Shown here piece after piece: positions 35,900 through 50,600 of a stretch of 64,000 nucleotides of DNA (its first letter is position 1; each line of letters opens with the position of its first letter). The DNA comes from Geosiphon pyriformis (Eukaryota > Glomeromycota > Glomeromycetes > Archaeosporales > Geosiphonaceae): assembly GCA_016748015.1 (NCBI GenBank), contig JAAOMT010000571.1:242875-306874 (forward strand). The letters run 5' to 3'. Made by a program: the position numbers and the translations under genes. The notes below the pieces were generated by a model, which was not told the origin of the DNA, made no database searches, and saw only the letters and a list, made by a program, of their open reading frames with translations.

Positions 35900-37560
35900 A
35901 TCTATTTCTCTCTTCTAATTTTTATAATTATAACCAGAGCAAAAAGTTAAAAAAAAAAACCAATATCTACTTTCTTTATAGTAACTAATAGGATTACAAC
36001 CCAAAATATTCCTCAGTTGTAAAAACAACTAAACAAGATGTTATGAAAACACCTTTGTTAAATATTTCTGATGCAAAACAGCCAAAGGCTGTTTTAAGAA
36101 TATCTTTTTTATCTTTAGTTAAGTGCTTTTTTTCAGATAAAGTTTCTTTAAAATAACATATTAGAGCTAATTCTAGTGTTGTTATCACTATCACAAAAAG
36201 CTCTAAAATCTTTAACTACAAACAGTACTATTTCTTACATTTACTTTTTTTACATTTGCTAAAATAATGCAAATTTTTTTGAGATTTCAGAAAATAAGTT
36301 TTTTTAAAAGGGTTTAAAGAACTATTAATATATTAGAGTCTGTTGTTCTCTTTTAAAAAATGTAATTTGGTTTTCTTACCAGTTCTGTTTTACTATTACT
36401 ATTAATAATATATTTATTAAAATAAATACAGATTAAAAAATAATTATATTATCAAACATAGTTATCTTAACAAATTATTGTTGGTTACCGAAGCAACTTT
36501 AATACAGAATTTTGTTTAATTGCATCATATTATTACTTGATCTAAAAAATTGGGTTGATAATACGGAAACTAAAAAAGTTTTTTTTCCTAAAAATACTGT
36601 TAGCTTTAATGGTATTTAAAAAATTATTATTATTTGTCAAAGTTTTTTAAATTAGTAATTTTTATTCTGGTTTCTTAAAAATTAAATTAGCTCATGTAAA
36701 AACTGTTTTCTCATTGTTCGCGTAATTTTATTTATATCAAATTAACTATTAAAAACAATATTAAAACTTTTTTTAAAAATTAATAATATAATTGTTTAAA
36801 TACATAAGTTAAACATTTTTTATTTTTTAATTATTTAAATTTAATTGTTATTAACAACATATTATTGTTATTTTTAAGTTTAAAAAGTTTTTAATATTAC
36901 TATTATTAAAGTTATTGTTTTATCTGTTGTGTTTTATTTTGTTATATCTAATATATTTTTTAAATTTAAATTAAATTTATCGACATTTTTTGTGCAAAAA
37001 TTGTTTTATTAAATAAAATCTGTAATTAAGTTAATTGATTTTAAAATAAGCTTACTATAAACTAAATATTTGGTTTTTTTTAAAGATTTAAATAGATAGT
37101 ATTGTTAAGATAATTACAAATATGCTTAAAAACTTTTTTTAAAATTAAAAATAAACATAATACAATTTTTTTTAATATTAATAAGAAAAATAATAATATA
37201 TATTAATAAGTAAATATTTTTGTAAAATTTCAAAAACGAAATATTAAATTTAATAAAAAAGTTATCAAATTATTATTATTAAGTAAATTTATAAAAAATT
37301 TTAATTATTCTAATTAATATATTAACAAAATAGATATACAAAATTTATTTAAAATTTTTTGTTTTTTTTTTAATGTATTATACTAAAGTAAAATTCTTTT
37401 ATTATTTTATTTAAATATAAAAAAGAAAATTATAAATATAGTTTTTATGGTTTTAATACATAACCAGTTATCCAATTTATATCAAAAAACACTAAACTAA
37501 ATTACTTAAATTTTTTATTTTATTAACAACTTTTCTATACATATTATTAAAAATAACATA
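35900..37560 (+). pseudogene. Decayed LINE ORF1-type region
   Basis: At 36015-36200 the plus strand gives a hydrophilic frame (KTTKQDVMKT ... SDAKQPKAVLR ... SDKVSLK) with one stop, in the style of a LINE ORF1 N-terminus. It runs parallel to 14068 onward and 54185 onward. After about 36300 decay is heavier. The region abuts LINE B, which begins in the endonuclease-RT linker, so most of ORF1 and the endonuclease are missing between them. The opposite-strand frame at 35994-36194 is a shadow. Confidence 0.45.
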
Positions 37561-37599
37561 TTTAAATATATTTTTATTTTATTATAATAATTTATTATT

Positions 37600-40500
37600 A
37601 GACATTTGTTATCAATTTATAAAAAGTACAAAAGATTCAAGATATACAAATCAAAATTGGTTGAAGAAGCATCTATCAAAAAAACAATTAAAAAATACAT
37701 AGAAAATTTTAGTTCTAATAAAAGTGATATGATTAAGGGCATTTTAGATTGGCCTTTTTGCAAAGTAGTTTTAAATTATTTAGTGTTGAATAGTAAGTTG
37801 GCTTTAGAACCAAAGAAAATAAAACTCAATATCAATATAATTATAGAGAGTTGGACAAAAAATTAAACTGTGTCTGTGACAATGTTTGATCTTTGAGCTT
37901 GCCAATATACATTATTGAATTATGTAAGAGATGATGCTTTTTCTGGTATGATGAAAAAGATTGATATAAAGCTTTTGGTAATTAATAATCTGCTTAATGG
38001 CAAGACTGCTGGTTTGTTTGGCATTTTTAATGAACTTTAAAAGCATTGTAACAATACAATAATGGGATGTTTTTTGGATTTGTTAAATATATATTTATTT
38101 ATTGGTAGTGTGCCTGCTTTGTGAAAGAAAGCTTGAGTTTTAATGATTCTTAAATCTTATGATTAAAATAAGATTTTTACAAATATTTGACCTATTGCTT
38201 TGATTAAAACTGCCAAGAAGATTTTTTTTAAGATTTTATCTAATCAGATTTTGTTTACATATAGCAAGTTTAGTGTTTTTTGTGGTGATAATATTTTGGT
38301 TTTAAAGAGTACATCTATTTAATCTCTTGTGTTTGCTGTTGGATCAGTGGTTGAAAATACTTTAGAAAAGAATAGAGAACTCTGGTTGGTCCTTCAGAAT
38401 ATGTATAAAGCATATAACTCAGTTGGTTGGTATTATTTAAGAATTAACTTATGGTAGATCAAAATGTGTAATAGATTTATCAAATTTTTTGGCAATATAC
38501 ATAAAAATAGAGTCAATAGAGTAATAACTAATTTTGGTCTTTTATATAATTATAAAGTACATAATAAATTAGATCAGGATAAAATTTTCTCATTTTTTCT
38601 TTGAAAAATTTTTTATGATCTACTCTTGTGTAAAATTAAGAAGCATAAACAGTTATGTAAATATTAAATCAATATTAAATTTGTGACAAAGACTGGCAGG
38701 ATTGAAAACAGTAATAAAATGTCATTTTTTTTTGCAGTTGGTACATTTATTAATGACACAATTTAAGTTGGAAATAGTCAGACTTCTATATAGTATGCTT
38801 TGAATATTGCCAGTAAGTTTTTTATGATTAATAATATCTTAAACAACAATAAAAAAACAGTGACTATTCTTATTAATCAGAGTGTTTAGATTTCTTCTTT
38901 AAGTATTAATAGTTAGCCAATTTTAATTGTCAAGAAGAATAAAGCACATAAATATCTGGAATTTTTTTTGTCAATTAAAGAATTATCCAAACCAAGTATG
39001 ACCAAGACTTATTCTAATGTTCAGTTTTTTGTTAATATAATGCTTAGAAAAACTATTACAGATAAGCAGTTCTCTTATTTGGTATTAATTGTTTTGCAAT
39101 TTATAATAGTTTTGTTTTGTTAAGTGTGTGCTGTAAATAGGATGTTATAATTAGGAAAGACTTTAGTTTAAAGCCTGTTTGCCTTATAATTTCCTTAATG
39201 AGATCTTGTATTATTTCTTTTTGTATGGTCTGAAATTGTTTGAGCAGATGCAGTTTAAAAAAAATTGGCTGCCTTGATTTTTTTTTCTAATGTTTTAGAT
39301 ATTTTTGTACATCTATTTAATTATAGATTCTTGGATTTGCAGATTATAAATTGGGCTTTTTTAAATCTCTTGCAATTTTTTGTTAAGTTATATATTAGTT
39401 TAGTGAACAATTTTTTGATTAAGATGGTAAAAATTTTTTTAAGTAATAAGCTGTCTTTAATTAACAATCTTTTTAATGTTTTTTGTAATCTTGGTAATTT
39501 TTTTATGTTAGTGATTTTGGGAAAAATCTTGTATCTTAACTTTGTTTATTTCTTAAAGCACTTTGGAATTGCTTTTGATAATAGGTTTTTTGATAAAAAA
39601 GATAATATAATAAATTAAAAAACTTTTTATTGGTTACTAAGCTTGAATATTTTGGAATTCAAGAGGTTTTTTGATATTTGGGGTAATTTGCATAAGATTT
39701 GGTTTGGCTTATTTGATGTTTATATAGATAGTTTGTTGAAAAATGCTGGTTTTGCTGATATAACTAATAGAGTAACTATATACTTTTCTATTGTAAATAT
39801 AAGTGTTAGTGTTAGAGTATATAATCTTTTGTTTTCTACTATGGCTAAATTACAGCCTGTTGTTCTGTTCTTAAAGTGTGTTTTATCTTTTTGTGTAATA
39901 GTTTTGCATTTTAACAGCCAAGCTGCTATTGATATATGTGTGTCTGAAATATTGTTTATTATGCCAGACTTTTATAATTGTTGTTGAATAAAAAAAAACA
40001 TATTGTTAATTTAATTAAGAATAAGGAGTTTGATGTAAGCTGAATAAGGATTAAAGATCATTCAAAAATTTCTGGTAATGTGAAAACCAATACTATAGTG
40101 AATAAGACAGCTTATTCTCTTTTTTTTTATTAGCAAAAGTGCAAAAACATTTTTTGGTTGCTGAAAACATTACTGTGTTTGGCAATATCTATTATTTTGT
40201 TAAAAATTTGTTTAGATCTGTTTGTTATGCTTGTTAGGAAGCTGGCCCTGACCATAATGTGATTTTAGATATATTAATTAAAAATGTGGATTGAACTACT
40301 ACTGTAAAAATATAACATTTTGATTTGCATATGCTTTTTAGATTTACCAGTCAGAAGTCTTTTAATCTGTATATGTATATGATGAAAGCTGTAAATAGAG
40401 AGTTATCAATAATAATTAAAAAGAAATTATATAATAAGTAGTATTCTGATGTGTTTTGTTTACTGTATAGTAAGATAAAATTTTCTAATCATGTTTTTAC

Positions 40501-41133
40501 CTATGTTTAAAATATTGATGTTCAGAAAAAAATTTTGGTAAAAGTGTTTACATATTGAGTTGTCTTAACAGATGTTTATAATCTGTTTTTTTCTGCCTTT
40601 TTGCAGATGGTCATTTAGTGTTCTTTAAGTATAGACTTGTATATAATAATTTATAAGGGGTTTGTGTTGAGAGATTGGTATGCAAAAACTGTTGGAATTT
40701 TTGATAATAAAAAAGATATTGCTTTTACTATTATTAAATATGTGGGACATTTGGTAAAATTATATTGTGCTAAGGCATGGCTGGTAAAATCTAAGTATAA
40801 AGTAAATATGGAAAAGACTGGTTTAGTTAGAGATGATAATTTAATATCAGGATTGTTATATAGTATAATATTTGTGCTTTCAGATAGTATAATCAGATTG
40901 CTTGGTATTATTAAATCTTTTGCTATTAGTTTTGGTTATTGTAAATTGTGGTTTTTCTTTTTAGGGTTAAATAATAATGTATATATTTATATAAGTATAT
41001 AGTATTGTTTTGTTTAATCTAAATGACTAATTATATGTAGTAAGTATATAAGTCATTTTTAATTTAAATCTCTTAATTTGGTTTTATATATTAGATAGTA
41101 ATTGGATTTTATTCAATAAATATGTTTAATAAA
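37600..41133 (+). mobile_element. LINE B, heavily decayed ORF2
   Basis: It begins in the linker before RT (IKGILDWPFCKVVLNYLVLN, near 37730, equivalent to LINE A 9430). It keeps recognisable RT blocks: LVLQNMYKAYNSVGW near 38380, a catalytic segment TFINDTI near 38748, and an RNase H region near 39760-39990. The C-terminal domain is at 40637-41002 and the 3' tail at 41010-41133. There are many stops (TAA/TAG/TGA) and several indels. No complete enzyme is encoded. Confidence 0.85.
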
Positions 41134-42779
41134 ATTAAATATTATCAAAATAACTAACAATATTATTAATAATCTAATTTTTATATAAATTTAAAAACTT
41201 TTAATTTTAAAAATAATTTAAATTATAATATTACTTTTTTTATTAAATAATTGTTTAATATAAATAATATTTGTGTTTTTTTATAAAAAATTATTTTAAA
41301 ACTTTTAATACTTTAGCATTATTTTTAAATTTAAATTTTACATATTAATATTGTTTATTTTTACTATATAATAATTCAAAAAATTGAGTTTTAATTTTAC
41401 AAGTATTATTAATAGACTTTTTGGTTTTTATTTAAATATATATAATATTTAAATAGTTTTTTAAACAAATTTTTTAACATTTATAAACTTAATAATTACA
41501 GCTATTTTATTTTTTATTTAAATTTAAATAAAAATATAATATTATAAAAATATATGTAGATAATTTTTATTTAAAAATTTTAAAACAAATTAGTTTTAAT
41601 TAGTATATTTTATTTAATACATAAATATTTTTTTAAAAAAATATATTAATATTACTTTAAATATTAAAGTTTAGATTATTGGGTTTTTAATTTTAAATAA
41701 TTTATTAATTAAATTAAGTTTTTTTATTATTTTTAAATTTTTTTGGTATTTTATATTAAATTATTATATTTTTAATATATAAAAAAATTTATATTATTAT
41801 ATATAATAATAAATAATAAAATTACAAAAAAAAATTTTTTTATTTGTTGCAAAAATTTAAAAAAAATAAAAGTTTTATTACTTTTATATTTTTATATTGT
41901 TAAATCAAAAAAATTTTTCATTTAAAATTTAGTTGTATTAAATATTTTTGTTAAAAATATGATTAAAAATAAAATTTAAAAAAATTTGTTTTAATAATAA
42001 TAAAAACATAATATACTTTAAGCAAAAAATTGTTGTTAAAAAAATATCAAGTTTTTTAATAATGTTAATAATTTTTTAAAAAAATAAATAAAGTTTAATA
42101 ACAAATTTAATAGCATAAATAAGAGTAATAGTTAAAATTAATAATAAAATATAAATAAAGTTTATTAAAACAGCTTAATAATAAAAACACTTAAAGTAAT
42201 TTTTATTAAAAATATAATAATAAAATTTTTTACATTAAACTTTAATAAATTTAATAATAATAATAATAATAATAATAAAATAATTTTAAAATCACTTTTT
42301 TTATTATTAAATTTTAATTTTTATTAATTTTTTCTCTTTTATTTAAAAAAAAACTGTGTTTTTTATTAAAAAGTTTTTTATTTTAAATATGATTAAATAA
42401 TATATAATTTATTAATTTATAATAAAAAGCTGTAATAAATTTGCTAATTTAATTAAACTAATTTAGTAATTTATATAAGATTTATATTTATTAATAAAAA
42501 TTTTATTTATATTAAAAAAATTAACATAAATAAAAAATTTTAAAAAAAATATGTATTAAGTTTTGTTTTATATTTTGTTAATAATTATAATAATATATAA
42601 TATTTTTAATACAATAGTATTTTTTGTAAAAAAAATTTATATTATTAATTATAATTTGTTTTTTTACAACTAAGTTAATATACTACTGTGTATTTTGAAT
42701 TTAAAATAATTAAAAAATGGTTTCAACAAAATTTTTAATTTTTAATAATATTAATTTAGTTTTAATTTTTTTTTTCATG
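41134..42779. repeat. AT desert between LINE B and LINE C
   Basis: A/T words only, with an (AAT)n run at 42250-42279. Presumed decayed repeats. Nothing else is supportable. Confidence 0.45.
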
Positions 42780-44640
42780 CTTAACAAGTAAGACCCAAAT
42801 ACTACCTAATACAATACATCAAATAATTGATCTAAATTAGGTGTAAATCATGTTTTTTCTACACATAACCAGCTATTTGAGCCAATTAGAACAATACTAA
42901 GCATCTATATAAACCAAAACTGCATTCCCAATATCTAAAAAAAATGAACATAACTTATGAAAACCAAAACAAATACTAAACGCCTTAGCAATATCAAGTA
43001 ATCTAATTATGCCAGCAAAAAATCTTAAAGACAGCTCAGAGACTAAGACAGAAACTAAGCTATTAAGTAAAATTAGTCTATTTTTTTTCATATAAGCACA
43101 ATGTTTTGTATAGACCAATCAAACTTCATTCTTAAAAGCAAGACAAAAAGCATAAACAAAATTTGCAACCTTTAAACTTGCAACTTTGGAATCACAAAAG
43201 AGTGAAACAGTCTCTTAAAGCCAATCATTAAAAACAAAACTCTTACAAAAAGCCATACACATAGTAATATTAGAAGCACAAGATAAAAATAGTTAAAATA
43301 TACAAAAAGAAGAACAAAAAAGACCAAAAAGCAATCTCCAAATATCTACATAGGCATCCAACAAATAATAACGAACAGAAATATTAACTTTACAAGAAAA
43401 AACATGGTCTAAGACTTTAATATTATTATAATATAAACATATCACACTAAGATAGTATTTGTTATACAGACACTTCTGAATAACAACTGATAGCTAATAG
43501 TATAAAGTCTTTATAAAATAAGTACAAGCACTAGCAGTTGGCCTATTAGCAAAACCAATAGCCATATACAAATCAAGATACTACACCAAAGAAGAACTAA
43601 GCCAATTAATGTTCAAAAGCAAACTACTTACTAGAATTTTAGAACCAAAACCAATTTTTCAATATACACAATGAACAAACCAAAATATATTATAAACAAA
43701 GTGTTTAGAGTTATCAAAAAAAACACTACTATTAGTCATAATATAATAATTCTTTAAACAGGAAAAAAAGTACCAATTAGAGAAAGAAATAATGTTGGCA
43801 AGTACATTAGTATGCTTATTGTCTATAATATCTGAGTAACTTTTTATTTTGTGCTAGCTAATTTTCAAATTTTTATTATAAACAATATTTATAATATGCT
43901 GATGTTTCACCCAACATTGATTATAAAAATTTGAACACACCAAACTTAATTCCAATCTGCACATATTCAAAGCAGTTTGACTGTTAGTAAACAAATAAAC
44001 CATGCTAAAAAAAAGAACATATTCAAGAGCCAATACAATAATCTGCAATTCTGTCAAAGTAGAGAACATTAAACCAGAAATTCCAATACCCAAATCCAAA
44101 TTTATGTTATTAAAAAAAACTGCAGCATCAGCTTTTTTGTTAACTGTTTCTAAGTTCTTTAGAGACCCATCTGTATAAATAGACAAACTATCTGTATTAA
44201 TATGAAATAATTAGCTATGAACCAGCTCAAACTTATCAGATTTAAGAATATTAGAAAGTTCAACAACACCCAAAAAAAAAGAGCATATAGAAAAAAAAGT
44301 TATACTATTAAGGAATGCAATAAAAAGTCTAAATCATTCAAAAATAAAGCCATAAGAGTTCAATTTCTTCTACTGTTTGAAAGTATTTTAATTAAAAACA
44401 GTACCAAAACAATCACAAAACTAATCCATAAAAACAATATTATACTATTAATGTGAAGAGAAAAGCCTAAAAAATCCAGATTTATTAAGAATTATTAACA
44501 TGAGTATTTTACTTTAAAGATGAAAAGAATTGTTTATAAAGCCATCTAAGAACAAATTGCACTCAAAAAAAATACGGACTACATCTGCCAAAAAATTATT
44601 GGAAAAACTGATCTTAATATGAACAGTTTAAATCAGTATA
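42780..44640 (-). mobile_element. LINE C (minus), 3' portion only
   Basis: On the minus strand it contains the end of RT, an RNase H (43854-44186: IYTDGSLKNL with the first Asp kept, FSTLTELQIIVLALEYV, and FTNSQTAL where DSQ is expected) and the C-terminal domain. That domain ends at 42897-43118 (FAGIIRLLDIAKAFSICFGF). The shared 3' tail (42895-42780) follows. The 5' part fades out near 44640. 5'-truncation is usual for LINE insertions. Confidence 0.82.
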
Positions 44641-45720
44641 ATTTTACTTAATATAAAAATTATAGATGTATTTTTAAAATATAATTCAGATAAAAAATTA
44701 AGTAATATTTAAAACTAAGCTTTATTAAAGTTAAATTCTATTTTTAAAAAATTGTTTTATAAGCTTTCTAATATATTAAAATTTTAACTGTTTTATTTTA
44801 GTTTGTTTTAAAGCTTTTTTATGTATTTTAAACATATTAGAAAATTTAAAAGTTGTTTTTATATTATATTTAATATTAATATATTCAATAATTGATTTAA
44901 ATTTTTTATAAATTTGTTTTTTAATAAGTTTTAAAATAAAATTTATTTCAAGTTTTATTTTTTAAATATATTGTTAAAATTTTTGTAAATATATAACATC
45001 TATAAAAAATTTAATTAAAATAATTAAGTTAATTTTTTAATGTTTTGCTAATTATATTTAAAAAAATCTTTTTTTGATTTTTTTATAAAATTTTAATTTT
45101 TTAATATTTTTTTAATGTAATTAATTTAATTTTAATTAATTGTAATTAAAATTTTAAAATTTTTTTGTAAATTAATATTAATTTTTAGAATAATTATTAA
45201 ATATTTTTTGCTTAAAAATATAAAAATATAAAAAAAATAAAAGAATTTTTTATTTTTAATATATTATTTTTATGTGTGTTTTTTTTAGATTATTATTATT
45301 TGTTTAGATATTATTACTAAAATTTTATATAATTATTGTAAAAAAATAAATAAATAATATATATAAATAAATTATAATATAATATAACAAAAATAATTAA
45401 AATAAATATACATAATAATAATTGTTTATTTTTTTTATTGTTTTTTTATTGTTTTTTTATATTTATTAATTAAAGTTGTTTTATAAATTATATTAAAGTT
45501 TTTACTAATTTTCTTAATTTTAGTTTAAATATTTTAATAAATAATTATAATTTTATTAATTAATTAATTAATTGAAGAATATTAAACAATAATAATAGTA
45601 TTATCAGTTAAAATTTAATGAAAAATTAATTTTTATAATTTTTTTTTTAATTAATATATATTAATATTTTATATTTGTTATTAATTATTATTACTTAATT
45701 AATAACTTAATTTGTATAAT
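44641..45720. repeat. AT desert between LINE C and LINE D
   Basis: No frame or motif seen. It includes an ATTA array at about 45558-45578. Confidence 0.45.
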
Positions 45721-45912
45721 AAAATTTCTTTTTCTTCTTTGTCCCAAATTTTCAAAAAAGAGTTAAAAAAGTTTTTTTAAAAGAAGTTTTTTACTATTCA
45801 GTACAATAAATCAAAACCGTTTTTGCTTAATTACAAGACCATTGTTGGCTCCAGTATTACTGTCATAAAGAAAGCTATTAAAAATTCTGGTTTTAATAGT
45901 GGTTTGAAGTCT

Positions 45913-47656
45913 ATGCTGTCGAAAAAAAAAAGGTGGTGTTTTGAAAGATAATATCAAAACTAAGGAAGTTTCTAATAAAGTAATAGATAACTGTTCTTGG
46001 GGTTTTAAAACTGGTAATACTATGAAATCTGAGAGCATTAACATAAAAGAGAAGTGTCTGGTTGAGAAAACCAGTTTTAATTATAGTGATAGGACCATTT
46101 TTAATAGTAAAAATATGAATCAGACTCCAAAAGACTCATGTATTAAAACCAAGAAGGCATTGAGAAAATTTTTGAACAAGATAAATTTTCTGAGTGATAG
46201 TGATAATGATGATATTCTATTGAATACTTTCTTGAATCTCTCTCCTCCTTCAAAAATACTGGTCAATATTCTGATTAAGAAATTATTCACTTTAGATATT
46301 GGTTTAGATAAAATTGTTGGAAAATTTTCTCATAAAAAGTTGATGGCAGTTAAGAATTTGTTTTCAAAAATTAATGGTTTTGAAAAGACTTTTACTTTCT
46401 TAAAATTTGCTGAAATTATTAGGGCAATGTTTACTTCTAAATTAAGTATGGTGCAAGCTTCTGAAAAGACTAAAAATGCAAAGATTATAGTAAACATTAA
46501 TCTCAAGAAATCTATTGGACATTTAGATTGGGCTGTGGTGTTGAAAAAAATTCCAATAAGTATTTCAGCTGAGACTGTGTAGACTATGCTTTCTGAATTT
46601 AGTATGATTAAGTTGATTAAAATGCAGTTGATAGAGCTATAACAAAAAGCTATAGTAGAATTTGAGCAATCAGATCATGCTGATTTGGCTACAACAAGGT
46701 GGTTTATCTTGATTGAAAAAAATATAATATGAGTTGCTAGATTGGATTTAGACAAAAAATCTTGGGACAAAAGAGATTAGTATAGGGCATTGCTATATAT
46801 TTTGCCCATGGAAACAAATGCTCATAACATATGAGACTTTATTGGTTCTATTGGTAGTAAAACATGTGTTATTAATTGCTATCCAGTTTCATATGCCTAA
46901 GCCAAATGTGCTGCTGTTTGCTTTAAATTAGCTAAATTATTGGATGCTATTATAAAAACAACACCAGTTTTAAGGGGCACTAATTTGTACTGGTTTTATT
47001 TAGTCCCTGCTAAGTGTGCTAAGTGTGGGAACTCTGGTTATATGTCTTTAAGTTGTGTAGCCAGTGGGAAATTTCTTTTTGGTATTTTATCACATAGGGT
47101 TTTTTCAGATATAGATAAAAGTAGACTGGCTGTTATTTATGCCAAATATTTGGCACTAGTAGCCCGTTCTGTTTTTTTTAGAGATGTTTTTTAGACAAAT
47201 GTTGTTGGTAGGTCTTCTTTTTTTCTTCTTCCTATAAGTAATGCCTTAGCTAACATAAATTTTTCTTCAGATATGAAACCTTTCTTGTCTGCTGTGAGTG
47301 ATTTGAAATTATGTTTAGTCAGTATTAAAAACAGTCTTATCAGTTTTGCAGAACAAATTGATGAGTTAGCTAAGAGATTAGAATTATTTGTGTTAGCAGT
47401 TTTCTAGCCTAGCCCTAAATGTTAGCTGTCAGTAATCTCCTTATTACAGGATTGAGTAGATGTTATAGTGATGAGAAGGGGCTCAAGTAATGCCACTAGT
47501 AATAAGACTGCTATGTTTCTGAATTTGTTTATCTCTTCTACTGTTGTCAAGTTAAAGACCATGTTAGAAGATCTCTCAGCCTTAGTTTTTAGTTTATCAG
47601 CCCAGTTTAATGGTTTGGTTCTTGTGAATAGTGTGCTTCTCCAACCTTATTTTTAA
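45913..47656 (+). pseudogene. LINE D ORF1 (RNA-binding protein with CCHC-type knuckle)
   Basis: The likely start is ATG 45913. A ten-A run at 45921-45930 puts it one base out of frame with the long frame that follows (45941-46582), so one extra A is suspected. The frame continues with stops, including TAG 46580 and TAG 47192, to TAA 47654-47656. An acidic segment (SDSDNDD) is followed by a conserved central domain. The knuckle near 47009-47055 reads C-AK-C-GNSG-Y-MSLS-C. Its His is replaced by Tyr, a C-to-T change. A helical region (near 47280-47400) follows. The role is coating the element RNA. The start is moderately sure. Confidence 0.75.
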
Positions 47657-47658
47657 TG
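47654..47658 (+). promoter_or_regulatory. TAATG stop-start overlap between LINE ORF1 and ORF2
   Basis: The ORF1 stop TAA (47654-47656) shares its last A with the ATG (47656-47658) that opens the endonuclease frame. Such overlaps allow termination-reinitiation without ribosome release. Confidence 0.65.
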
Positions 47659-50600
47659 ACCAGTCTGGTTTGGAAAGTTGCTGTTTGTAACATTAGAAGA
47701 ATGAACAATCCTGCTAAACAGAATAATATTATTTATTGGCACAAAAACATAAACAATTTAATTTCTATTTTTTTGGAAACAAAGCTGAAAAAGAAGATAC
47801 ACTCATGAATTGTTAACAAATTTAGTGGTGTCTACATGTTTACTTCTGGTTTGAACTTTGGTTACTTGGGTTTGGATGTTGTAATAGTAATAAACAATTT
47901 TTTGGTAAAGCATGTGTGTAAAATTTCTGAGGTTTCTGGCTGGCTTCTCTCTATTAAGTTGCTTTTTAAAAATAGGCTTTTTGTCTTGGTTTTAGGACTT
48001 TATGCTGGAGCTTTTCTAGCTGTTCATTTTTTTCAGGCTGGTAAAATTAACTTTTTTGTTGCTAAGACTGTAAACAAATCTTTTTTCATTATTTTTGGGA
48101 GTAATTTCAATAAAGATAATTCTCATAGAAATGCCAGTCTCAAAAAGTGCTTTGATTTAGAACTAGTCAATTCTTTGGCTAAAAGCTTAGCTGCAAAATC
48201 ACCAACTTGAGAAAATTCTAGGGGCATTATGAAAACAATTAATTACATGTTTGTTTCTCCAAATTTGGTTAATGTAATAGTACATTACAATATTTTGAAT
48301 GTTGATGAGCATTTTGACATGAATTACCAAGCTGTTTTTGTGTCTGTGAATTTGAGTAGACTTTTAGATATGAAATTGAACTCTCTTTGCAAACAAGCAA
48401 ATAGAGATCATTGAAAGTTTGATTTCAAAAATGCTAATGAAAATAAATGGAACAATTTTAAAGATGCCATATTGGCCAATGCTACAATGTTTTTTAATGA
48501 GTTTGCTGTCTCTGTAAAGTTCTCAGATTTGAATACAATATAAAATATTGTTTGCATGATAATGACTTTTTTAGCAAATGAGATATTCAAAAAAAAATGA
48601 TTTAAGAACTTTGATAGTATCTATACCAAAGCTTCTTCAAGATTTTATAAGCTAGAGCTTTTGGTTTCAAAGATTGTTAAGACCTTTTATAAAAGATGTA
48701 TTATCAGTTTTGTGTCTCTTATAAAATGCTGAAACTCTTTAGACAATATTAGGACTTTGGTTATTTAGAATCTCATAAACTCTAATGCAAACTTTAATCA
48801 CGTCCATTCTGCTCTTTTTGGTATAAGAAAATCTTATTATGCTTTCAAGCTTGCTGAATTTCTGAAAACTAATAAGACAAAACATCAGGTCTGCTATAGA
48901 TAGGAGAATAGAAAGTTTTGAGATAAATAAAGGTCATATTATTAGGAGTGTGCTAGAGCATTCTTTCTACAAAGTAGTTTTAAACCATCTAATTGTAAAT
49001 AACGAGCTAATTTTAGAGTCTAATGTGGTTAAGTTTAAGGTAGATGTAATCATAGAAAGTTGGACTAAAAAACAAAAGATGATTGCTGATATTTCTAATG
49101 AGTGGTCTCATTAATACAAATCTTTAAAATATGTTTTTGACAAGGCTTTTTCTGATGTGATGTGTTTAGTTAGGTTTAATAAACTGTTTAATGTGATTTC
49201 TAATCTGCTTAATAACAAAGCTGCTAGTCTTTTGGGTGTATCAAATAAGCTTTGAAAACATTGTAATAGATCAGTTCTAGATATGCTTTTAGTGCTTTTG
49301 AATTTTTGTTTATCTAATAAATCAATATTTAGTTCTTGAAAGAAGACTTGGATTTTAATGATTTCCAAACCATATGAGTAGAAAAGTGTTTTGACAAATA
49401 CTTATTCTATTGCTTTGATTAAAACAGCTTACAAAATTCTCTCTGACAGAATTTCATTGACATGCAGCACTTTTGACATTCTTTGTGGAGACAATTTTTC
49501 AGTTTTAAAGAATATGACAACTCAGTCTTTCATTTTTGCAATTGGTTTAGTGATCAAAGATGCTTTGGAGAAGAACCAAAAGCTCTGGCTAGTTTTGCAG
49601 AATATGTGTAAAACATACAATTCAGTTGGCTGGAAACATCTTAAGAAAAGTTTGGTCAGAATTAAAATGTGTAGCAAATTTATTCAATTTTTCAGTAGTA
49701 TTTATAGAAATCATATCAACTAAGTTATGACTGATTTTGGATTAACGAATGGTTATCATATACATGATAGTTTGAACCAAAAAGAAATCTTTTTTCTTTT
49801 TCTTTGGCATATATTTTATGATCTTCTTTTGTGCAAAGTTAAATAACAGAAGAGTATGTATAGATATAGATTGAATTTTTATTTTATTTCCAGAAATGTT
49901 TGTGCCAAGTCTCAGACTGGACTTTCTTCTTTTTTTGCTGCTAGTGTCTTTGTTAATAATACAATCTGGATTGGTAGCAGTCAAAGTACTACTCAACATA
50001 TTCTTAATATTACTAATGAATTTTTTTGGATGAATAATATTTCTATTAATAATGACAAAACAGTGGCCATTTCTATCAATTGTAGAATAAACAGATCTTT
50101 TCTGTCTATTAGTGGCTTACCCATTTCTATTACCAAAAGAGAGGAAGCCCATAGATATCTGAACATTTTTTTTTCAACTGAGAATCTTTCAAAGCCTAGC
50201 TTGGCTAAGGTGTATTCAGACATTCGTTTTTTTATCAACTTGGTTCTAAAAAAAACCATCTTAGATAAGCAGTTCCTGTATTTGGTATTAGCTGTTTTTT
50301 ATTCTATTGTTAGCTATAAAACACAGTTTAGTTTTGTTCTTGTTAGTGTATATGCCAAATGGAATGCTTTGATTTGTAAGAGCTTGAAGTTTAAATCTGG
50401 TTTGCCCCTCAATTTTTCTGGTAATATAATTCATTATCCATTTTTTTATGGTCTAAAATCTTTTGTACAATGTCAATATGAGAGTAAAATTGCTTTTCTT
50501 GTTGGTTTTGCAAACTCTGGTGGGATTTTGGGTCATCTGTTTTCCTACAAGTTTCATAACTTGCAAGTTTTGTGTTAGTATTCTGTTCATTTTTTGAGTT

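Noticed and set aside
35994-36194. Minus-strand 66-codon frame as a gene
   Set aside because: It is the shadow of a plus-strand LINE ORF1-type frame.
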